A DNA stretch of 64,000 bases from Methylophaga sp. (GTDB taxonomy: Bacteria > Pseudomonadota > Gammaproteobacteria > Nitrosococcales > Methylophagaceae), in contig JASBUF010000041.1 in assembly GCA_030148085.1 (NCBI GenBank), positions 22,548 through 86,547 on the forward strand, read 5' to 3'. Of this stretch, positions 58,219 to 64,000 are shown piece after piece. The notes beneath the pieces were generated by a model. That model saw nothing but the letters and a program-made list of their open reading frames with translations. It was not told where the DNA came from and did not search any database. The position numbers and the translations under genes are program-made. Within the stretch, counting starts at the first letter, position 1; each line of letters starts with the position of its first letter.

Positions 58219-59490
58219 ATGAAACTAGAGTCGATTGCACTACATGAAGGATATGAATCAGAAGCAACCACGAAAGCCGCCGCGGTGCCGATTTATCAGA
58301 CCACTTCTTACACCTTCGATGATACGCAGCATGGAGCTGACCTGTTTGATCTGAAAGTAGAAGGCAATATTTACAGTCGGATCATGAATCCGACCAATGA
58401 TGTACTGGAAAAGAGAATTGCAGCCATGGAAGGTGGCATCGGTGCTCTAGCCGTTGCCTCAGGTATGGCAGCGATCACTTATGCCATACAGTGTCTTTGT
58501 GAAGTTGGAGACAACATTGTGAGCACAAGCCAACTCTATGGCGGCACTTACAACCTATTTGCTCATACTTTACCGAGGCAAGGTATAGAAGTGCGCATGG
58601 TCTCAGGTGATGACTATGATGCATTTGATATGGCCATTGACGAGAAGACTCGCGCGGTATTCTGCGAATCGATAGGGAATCCTGCAGGCAACGTCATTGA
58701 TATTTCAAAATTGGCTGAAATAGCTCACAAACATGGGGTGCCAGTTATTGTCGACAATACTGTATCAACGCCCTATCTGTGCAGACCCTTTGAGCTAGGT
58801 GCCGATATTGTTGTGCACTCACTGACTAAGTACATTGGTGGTCATGGCACTTCTATAGGTGGTGTCATTGTTGATTCGGGGAAATTTGACTGGGTTGCAA
58901 ACAAAGATCGCTTTCCACTGCTTAATGAGCCTGACCCATCCTATCATGGCGTTGTTTATACCGAAGCCTTAGGGCCTGCTGCCTATATAGGTCGTTGCCG
59001 GGTTGTGCCGTTACGTAATACTGGCGCAGCGCTATCTCCGATGAATGCGTTCCAAATTCTTCAAGGCTTGGAAACGCTAGGTTTACGTATGGATCGACAT
59101 TGTGAAAATGCGGAAAAGTTAGCTGCGTATCTGAAACAACACAAAAAAGTGAAATGGGTGAACTATGCGGCACTGCCGGATAGCCCGTACTACGAGACGT
59201 GCCAAAAAATTACAGCCGGTAAAGCATCGGGGATTCTCAGCTTTGGCATAGAGGGGGGGGCCTCAGCTGGTGCACGCTTTATTGATGCATTGGAAATGGT
59301 GCTGCGACTGGTCAATATTGGAGATGCAAAATCACTAGCCTGCCATCCTGCCAGTACAACACATCGTCAACTGAATGAAGAAGAGTTAGCCTCAGCGGGC
59401 GTCAGTGAGGATCTAGTTCGCATTTCAGTCGGTATTGAGCATATTGATGACATTATTGCCGATGTGAGTCAGGCTCTGGATAAAGCATGA
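58219..59490 (+). CDS. metY: MetY, O-acetylhomoserine aminocarboxypropyltransferase
   Basis: 423 residues of the Cys/Met metabolism PLP family. PLP lysine in HSLTKYIGGHGTSIGG; YSRIMNPTNDVLEKR and SKLYGGTYNLF-like segment (here SQLYGGTYNLF) fit MetY. It makes homocysteine from O-acetylhomoserine and sulfide, and can also use methanethiol to form methionine directly. Only gene of its cassette. Confidence 0.93.
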   Translation: MKLESIALHEGYESEATTKAAAVPIYQTTSYTFDDTQHGADLFDLKVEGNIYSRIMNPTNDVLEKRIAAMEGGIGALAVASGMAAITYAIQCLCEVGDNIVSTSQLYGGTYNLFAHTLPRQGIEVRMVSGDDYDAFDMAIDEKTRAVFCESIGNPAGNVIDISKLAEIAHKHGVPVIVDNTVSTPYLCRPFELGADIVVHSLTKYIGGHGTSIGGVIVDSGKFDWVANKDRFPLLNEPDPSYHGVVYTEALGPAAYIGRCRVVPLRNTGAALSPMNAFQILQGLETLGLRMDRHCENAEKLAAYLKQHKKVKWVNYAALPDSPYYETCQKITAGKASGILSFGIEGGASAGARFIDALEMVLRLVNIGDAKSLACHPASTTHRQLNEEELASAGVSEDLVRISVGIEHIDDIIADVSQALDKA

Positions 59491-59809
59491 TTGAATAGGC
59501 TACCGCCAAAGCTCATGGTCAATGGGTAAGTGTTTATGTCATACCAAAAATGGATTGGGATTGTCCGTCAGAAGAGCGTCTTATTCGGCTGGTCTTGGTT
59601 TGTTTGGAACAGAGCAGAACACTGTCTTCGACTTATCTGATGATAAGTTGATAGTCTTACATAACGGCTCTTTCTATCATTAACCGTTCATCTGCCGATC
59701 AGTTCACTCGGATTCGAAGCCCATTTCATCGCCTGCTATAATGCCCAGCCATTGTCCCCGTAGCTCAGCAGGGGGGGGCTATGAAATCCCCCTCAATAGT
59801 TACACTCGT
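59491..59809. other. Region between metY and the chemoreceptor gene
   Basis: No gene seen. Contains repeat copy D and, next to it, a GC hairpin (GGGGGG/CCCCC, about 59771-59793) at the 3' end of the minus-strand receptor gene. Confidence 0.6.
59711..59772 (+). repeat. tRNA-Arg 5'-half repeat, copy D
   Basis: Identical to copy F from GATTCGAAGCCC through TATAAT to GTAGCTCAGCAGG, and cut earlier (in the D loop), where a run of eight G begins. With F, the youngest copy. Confidence 0.92.
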
Positions 59810-61129
59810 TTAAGAGACCTTCTGAGAAATTCTTTCTACAACCTCAACGACTTGCTCTGCACCAGTTCTGATACTTTTTATTACAGAACCAGCATTATTA
59901 GCCAGAGTTACTGCTTCTTCTACGCCCGAGAGACTTCCAGACATGCTGCGAATAACACCTTGAGTGTTCAATTGTACTTTAGAGATCATTTCAGATATTT
60001 CAGAAGTTGCACCATGTGTCCTGTGGGCTAGGTTACGAACTTCATCTGCTACGACTGCGAAACCTCTACCTTCTGACCCTGCTCGAGCAGCCTCAATGGC
60101 TGCATTGAGAGCTAAAAGATTTGTTTGCTCAGCAATATCACTGATAGTTTTAACGATGGAACTGATCTGTTCAGTGACTTCGTCAAGGTTGCTGAGTTGA
60201 TCTGAGGAATCTCTCACCTGCTCTGATAACGATTGCATTTTTTTTGTCGTTTCAAAGATGACTTCTTCACCATCGGAGGATTGCATGAGAGTGTCGCGAG
60301 AGATCTCGTAGGCAGTTTGTGCAGCTTTTTTCTCATCTTGTGCTTTCTCAACTTGCTCAGTGATGTCGCTAGCGAACTTAATGACTCTGTAAGGATTTCC
60401 TCTCTCATCAAAAACAGGGTTATAAGTTGCGCCGAGCCAGACTAATCGCCCACTTTTGGTCAGTCTCCTATAGCTACTATCGAAGAACTCGCCTTGATTA
60501 AGCTTCTCCCAGAATTGTCGATAGTCATCACTTTCCGCATAGGCTGTTTCACAAAACATACGATGATGCTTATCTTTCACTTCTTCCAGGGTATATCCCA
60601 TCAGCTCTAGGAAGTTATCATTTGCGTCCCTGACGGTGCCGTCCATATTAAACTCGATAACTGCTGTTGAGCGATTTAGCGCCGTAATGAGATTGTTGGC
60701 ATTTTGAGATTCTTCAATGCGTTCAGTGATGTTATTGGCAGTCTTTATTATTCTTTCTAGTGAGCCATCAGCTTTTTTGACGGGGAAATAGGTGGCTTCC
60801 AGCCAGAGGGTCGAGCCATCTTTGTGTCGGCGCTGAAACTGCCCGCTGAATGTCTCACCTGCGCTTAGTTTGATCCAAAACTCTGCATATTCTGTGCTGA
60901 GAGCATAGTCAGCATCACATAAAGTTCTGTGATGCTGACTTATCAGCTCCTGTGGGCTGTAACCGACAACCTCACAAAAAATCGCATTCGCACTCAGAAT
61001 GATGCCTTCTGGTGTGAACTCGATCATTGCAACAGACTTGTCTAGAGCCTTGATGACACTTTTTAATTCATCAAATTGTTTTTGCGAGTTGGCGAGTTCT
61101 TCTTTGAGTGCCCTATACTTGCGGAACAT
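59810..61129 (-). CDS. Soluble PAS-PAS chemoreceptor, BdlA-like
   Basis: 439 residues from [12 protein letters not shown], with an AGGGGAAG ribosome site; the longer frame adds 22 residues without support. Two PAS domains (~25-145 and ~150-270), then the methyl-accepting signal domain with the hairpin tip [19 protein letters not shown]. No membrane helix. Same layout as BdlA, the biofilm-dispersion receptor of Pseudomonas. Sole gene of its cassette, read against the array. Confidence 0.9.
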   Translation of the reverse strand: MFRKYRALKEELANSQKQFDELKSVIKALDKSVAMIEFTPEGIILSANAIFCEVVGYSPQELISQHHRTLCDADYALSTEYAEFWIKLSAGETFSGQFQRRHKDGSTLWLEATYFPVKKADGSLERIIKTANNITERIEESQNANNLITALNRSTAVIEFNMDGTVRDANDNFLELMGYTLEEVKDKHHRMFCETAYAESDDYRQFWEKLNQGEFFDSSYRRLTKSGRLVWLGATYNPVFDERGNPYRVIKFASDITEQVEKAQDEKKAAQTAYEISRDTLMQSSDGEEVIFETTKKMQSLSEQVRDSSDQLSNLDEVTEQISSIVKTISDIAEQTNLLALNAAIEAARAGSEGRGFAVVADEVRNLAHRTHGATSEISEMISKVQLNTQGVIRSMSGSLSGVEEAVTLANNAGSVIKSIRTGAEQVVEVVERISQKVS

Positions 61130-61344
61130 TAACTTCCCCTCATTAGGATATATATTCTGCTTATGTGTGGTTGTGCTCAACCATATTGTGCACAATACAG
61201 CAAAGTTTGAAGGAAGTGTTGATAATAATTAGCAGATGAGTACTTGGGTTACCTAGCTGGGAATAATTTCAGATAGTAATATGTTGAGCAGACAACTTAT
61301 TACTATCTTGACTGGGCACCCAACCGCCATTGAGAACATCATCC

Positions 61345-61413
61345 AGTCGAAGCGCCTTTACTCGCCTACTATAATGCCTCGCCGTTGTCCCCGAAACTCA
61401 GCAGGATAGAGCG
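61345..61413 (+). repeat. tRNA-Arg 5'-half repeat, copy E
   Basis: CAGTCGAAGC at the -35 position, TATAAT at 61370-61375, then GTCCCCGAAACTCAGCAGG...GAGCG; three or more changes against F, so an old copy. Precedes the MDR oxidoreductase. Confidence 0.87.
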
Positions 61414-61497
61414 CTCCTCAGAAAACGCTACCACGTTGTTCTGCTCCAAAATTTTATATAAGCTTCCACCAGTAAACACTCTGTGGGGGGAAGGACA

Positions 61498-62511
61498 ATG
61501 TTTTCAGGTAGGTCCATCATTGTTGGTTCTGGGGGCGGTTTTGATAACGTCGAAGTTGCTGTTCATGACGCAAAAGAGCCCGACAGTAATGAGATTACTG
61601 TGAAACTTCATGCCAACTCACTTAACTATCATGACTATGCTGTAGTTCAAGGCATGTGGGGGCCATCAGAGCCTCGTATTCCGATGGCTGACGGAGCTGG
61701 CGAAGTGATTGCCGTCGGAGAGGGGGTGACTGAATTTAAGCCTGGTGATGCCGTTGTAAGTACTTTTTTCCCTACATGGCTCAATGGTGAACCGCAAGTT
61801 GAAGGCTTTGCCACTGTACCCGGCGATGGTGTTGATGGATATGCTCGTGAGTTTGTGACTGCCTCTTGCGATGCCTTTACTCGTGCTCCAATGGGGTGGT
61901 CTCATATCGAGTCCTCTACTCTGACAACTGCTGCTCTCACAGCATGGCGAGCATTATTCTGTTTTGACCCCGTGAAACCTGGCGACACAGTTTTAATTCA
62001 AGGCACGGGCGGCGTATCCATATTTGCATTGCAATTTGCCAAAATGGCCGGTGCTACGGTGATTGCGACGTCGTCGAGCGAAGCCAAGATTGATCGACTC
62101 AAAGCGATGGGAGCTGATTACACACTCAATTACAAAACTGAACCCAACTGGGGGAAATTGGCTAGACACATGACCTGTGGACTTGGTGTTGATCACATCA
62201 TTGAAGTCGGTGGCGCTGGCACGTTAGATCAGTCTATGGATGCGGTACGAGTAGGTGGTCAAATTCTAGTCATCGGAATTCTTTCTGGCTTAAGTGGCGA
62301 GGTCAATATCGTCAAGGCACTCATTAAGCAAGCTCGCTTGCAAGGTGTACTGGTTGGTAGTCGCGCTCAACAACGAGACATGGTCCGAGCTATAGACACC
62401 AATCAGATTAAACCGATCGTTGACAAGGTCTTTCCTCTGGAAGAAATTGTGGATGCTTTCAAATATCAGGAGTCTAACCAACACTTCGGTAAGATTTGTC
62501 TTGAATTTTAG
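61498..62511 (+). CDS. Zinc-independent MDR oxidoreductase (quinone-reductase type)
   Basis: 337 residues from the ATG at 61498, with AAGGA before it. MDR fold with NYHDYAVVQG, DGAGEVIAVGEGV and the nucleotide loop IQGTGGVSIFALQFAK. The structural and catalytic zinc cysteines of classical alcohol dehydrogenases are missing. NADPH is likely. Substrate unknown. Confidence 0.88.
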   Translation: MFSGRSIIVGSGGGFDNVEVAVHDAKEPDSNEITVKLHANSLNYHDYAVVQGMWGPSEPRIPMADGAGEVIAVGEGVTEFKPGDAVVSTFFPTWLNGEPQVEGFATVPGDGVDGYAREFVTASCDAFTRAPMGWSHIESSTLTTAALTAWRALFCFDPVKPGDTVLIQGTGGVSIFALQFAKMAGATVIATSSSEAKIDRLKAMGADYTLNYKTEPNWGKLARHMTCGLGVDHIIEVGGAGTLDQSMDAVRVGGQILVIGILSGLSGEVNIVKALIKQARLQGVLVGSRAQQRDMVRAIDTNQIKPIVDKVFPLEEIVDAFKYQESNQHFGKICLEF

Positions 62512-62854
62512 TTTTTTCGGAGCTGCCAGTGTCGATCAACCGCCGATCGTTCACAACTCGATTCGAAGCCCATTTCATCGCCTGCTATAATGCCCAGCCA
62601 TTGTCCCCGTAGCTCAGCAGGATAGAGCGTTCCCCTCCTAAGTCCTCCAACGCATTATCGAAGGTGCCTTCTACCGCAAGGCAATCCCGTGATTTTATTG
62701 AGTTTGTAGCTAGAATGCCGGCCACCTTCCGGCTATGACACATGAAGCTGGTGTGAACATTCATGTGAATCACATGTCCATCCAAAGTATTTTTATTATT
62801 TGAGTTGTGCGCAATAAAGTTGTGTGCTATTAATATGTTGTGAGGAATTTACTG
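62512..62854. other. Region between the MDR gene and ohrR
   Basis: Contains copy F and two small hairpins (GCCGG/CCGGC at 62717-62733; CACATGAA/TTCATGTG at 62739-62767). The stretch after F does not hold a gene. Confidence 0.6.
62560..62642 (+). repeat. tRNA-Arg 5'-half repeat, copy F (longest)
   Basis: TTCGAA, 18 bases, TATAAT, then the longest tRNA-like part (40 bases) up to and including the anticodon loop CTCCTAAG, anticodon CCT. The 3' side of the anticodon stem, T arm and acceptor are absent, so it cannot make a tRNA. Confidence 0.94.
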
Positions 62855-63313
62855 ATGACTGACTTCGAAAACCTAAGATTAGACAGGCAGCTTTGCTTCG
62901 CACTGTACAAGGCTACCAATCGCATTACTCGCCTCTATACTGACCTTCTCAGCGAATACGGCATTACCTACCCGCAGTATCTGGTGTTGCTCGTGCTGTG
63001 GGAGAAAGATGGTATCGCCGTCAAAGAAGTCATGAATAGACTAAATCTCGATTCAGGCACGCTATCACCGATAATAAAACGACTTGAGAACGCTGGGTTT
63101 GTCACGAAAACCCGCAGTGCTTCTGATGAGCGTCTTGTTTTGGTGCAACTAACAGACAAGGCTCGGCAGCTTCAGCCGATGATCGCTGAGGTACAAGAGC
63201 AGGTCGCCTGCCAGACCAAACTATCTGCTACCGAATTTTTTGAACTTCTCGACAGACTGAACCAACTCGCCACAAGTTTGAATACAAAAGAAGCGAAACA
63301 GTCTGCCGCGTAG
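62855..63313 (+). CDS. ohrR: OhrR-like MarR-family peroxide-sensing repressor
   Basis: 152 residues from the ATG at 62855 (GAGGA before it). LDRQLCFALYKATNRI holds the reactive cysteine used by OhrR to sense organic peroxides; YPQYLVLLVLWE and the winged helix follow. The usual partner ohr is not in the cassette; an exported globin gene follows instead. Confidence 0.88.
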   Translation: MTDFENLRLDRQLCFALYKATNRITRLYTDLLSEYGITYPQYLVLLVLWEKDGIAVKEVMNRLNLDSGTLSPIIKRLENAGFVTKTRSASDERLVLVQLTDKARQLQPMIAEVQEQVACQTKLSATEFFELLDRLNQLATSLNTKEAKQSAA

Positions 63314-63316
63314 TAG

Positions 63317-63348
63317 CGTGGCTCAACCTTCAGATGCCACGTTTTTTT
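63317..63348 (+). terminator. Terminator or attenuator between ohrR and the globin gene
   Basis: CGTGGC/GCCACG stem with a 13-base loop and seven T. 20 bases before the globin start. Confidence 0.8.
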
Positions 63349-63367
63349 AACCATTAGGAGAGAGAAA

Positions 63368-63949
63368 ATGACAATACGTGGTATCAACTTAGACTCAGTG
63401 CGGTCGCAATTTGGAAAACTCATTTCACTTGCATTGATAATCCTTGTTACAGCTGGCTACGCTCAGCGTGTTAACGCTGAAGAGCAAGAAGCTAGCTTAT
63501 TCGAACGGTTGGGCGGTACATACAACATCGCTCAGACAGTAGATCACTTGGTTGAACTTATCTACGACAATAAAGGCCTTAACGCCAATCCAATTCTTGC
63601 TGCAATCCATGCCGATGCAACCACAAAAGCAGGCTTCAAAGTCATGCTGACAAACTGGGTTGTGCAAGAAACCGGTGGTCCAAAAATCTACCAACCAGAC
63701 AGTTTTGGTCGTGGTAAGTCTATGAAAGACAGCCACCCCCATCTGAATATCTCAAACCGGGAGTTCGACATCATCAAAACGCTCTGTCTGGCAACGTTCT
63801 ACCATTTCAATGTAGGTAATCATGAAATTGACCAATTGATGGATGATTTAGAAAGCTACCGTTATCTCATTGTTACTCGTAAAGATGAAGCACCGTTCAA
63901 ATCACGCTTAGTGAAAGAAATGGACGGTATGGAATACCGCACCGAGTAG
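63368..63949 (+). CDS. Exported group I truncated hemoglobin
   Basis: 193 residues. Signal peptide 1-38 ending VNA; the globin part begins SLFERLGGTYNI and has the proximal histidine in MKDSHPHLNIS. Truncated globins bind O2, NO or peroxides, but most are cytoplasmic; an export signal is unusual. Ends at a terminator. Confidence 0.87.
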   Translation: MTIRGINLDSVRSQFGKLISLALIILVTAGYAQRVNAEEQEASLFERLGGTYNIAQTVDHLVELIYDNKGLNANPILAAIHADATTKAGFKVMLTNWVVQETGGPKIYQPDSFGRGKSMKDSHPHLNISNREFDIIKTLCLATFYHFNVGNHEIDQLMDDLESYRYLIVTRKDEAPFKSRLVKEMDGMEYRTE

Positions 63950-63964
63950 GCGCGCTGTTTAGTT

Positions 63965-63990
63965 AAGCCCCTCATCGAGGGGCTTTTTCT
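63965..63990 (+). terminator. Terminator of the globin gene
   Basis: AAGCCCCTC/GAGGGGCTT stem with an ATC loop and a T-run. Confidence 0.9.
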
Positions 63991-64000
63991 TTGTGGTTAA

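Noticed and set aside
59741..60031. Plus-strand reading frame starting in copy D
   Set aside because: Antisense to the chemoreceptor gene and starts within the repeat.
62603..62642. A functional tRNA-Arg gene
   Set aside because: Only the 5' half is present; the 3' anticodon strand, T arm and acceptor end are missing.

Overview
The window looks like chromosome from a Gram-negative gammaproteobacterium. It carries LPS transport and Kdo genes, MlaA, the flagellar genes flgA, flgM and flgN with a cheV, and candidate sigma-54, sigma-28 and sigma-32 promoters. A marine methylotroph of the Methylophaga type is a reasonable guess from the overall protein flavour and from a probable methanethiol S-methyltransferase, but nothing here proves the genus.

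Layout: (1) 1-6643, minus strand: envelope genes in the order antiporter-kdsD-kdsC-lptC-lptA, then mlaA, then a glycosyltransferase coupled to an LpxH-like phosphatase. The lptA product is fused to a C-terminal SH3b domain and runs off the left edge. (2) 6785-13740: prlC, small proteins, ubiD, a MarC-family protein, a MAPEG protein and the MddA-like methyltransferase. (3) 13853-18466: a molybdenum/tungsten block with moaE, moaD, moaC, a ModE-like regulator, an OprP-type porin and a tungstate-binding protein that has no permease or ATPase beside it. (4) 18498-24507: a DUF2333 protein and a four-gene Gld-like ABC operon. (5) 24540-27175: cheV, flgA, flgM, flgN. (6) 27177-36210: hemH, a TIGR01777 epimerase, a DUF523/DUF1722 protein and two paralogous GGDEF-EAL proteins. 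(7) 36226-42052: a Tat-exported histone-deacetylase-like protein and a complete rpfF/rpfC/rpfG cluster for a DSF-type signal. The sigma-54-like sites upstream of rpfF and flgA are nearly identical, which suggests the signal system and the flagellum share control. (8) 42211-52656: alkB, a glycine-zipper lipoprotein, a glycosidase-kinase fusion, acetate permease, a secreted subtilase, decayed c-di-GMP gene remnants and a Na/Pi cotransporter.

(9) 52870 to the right edge is the most unusual part. Six copies of one sequence, a sigma-70-like promoter followed by the 5' half of a tRNA gene (best match tRNA-Arg with anticodon CCU), occur at 52870, 55176, 58025, 59711, 61345 and 62560, all on the plus strand. 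Each copy stops resembling a tRNA in or before the anticodon loop, and no 3' half was found. The copies bound short cassettes of 1.2 to 2.8 kb carrying nhaA, a second groESL with its own heat-shock promoter, metY, a BdlA-like chemoreceptor, an MDR oxidoreductase, and ohrR with an exported truncated globin. This looks like serial insertion of small cargo cassettes into one tRNA gene, with no integrase visible in the window. The intact tRNA is predicted to lie beyond the right edge.
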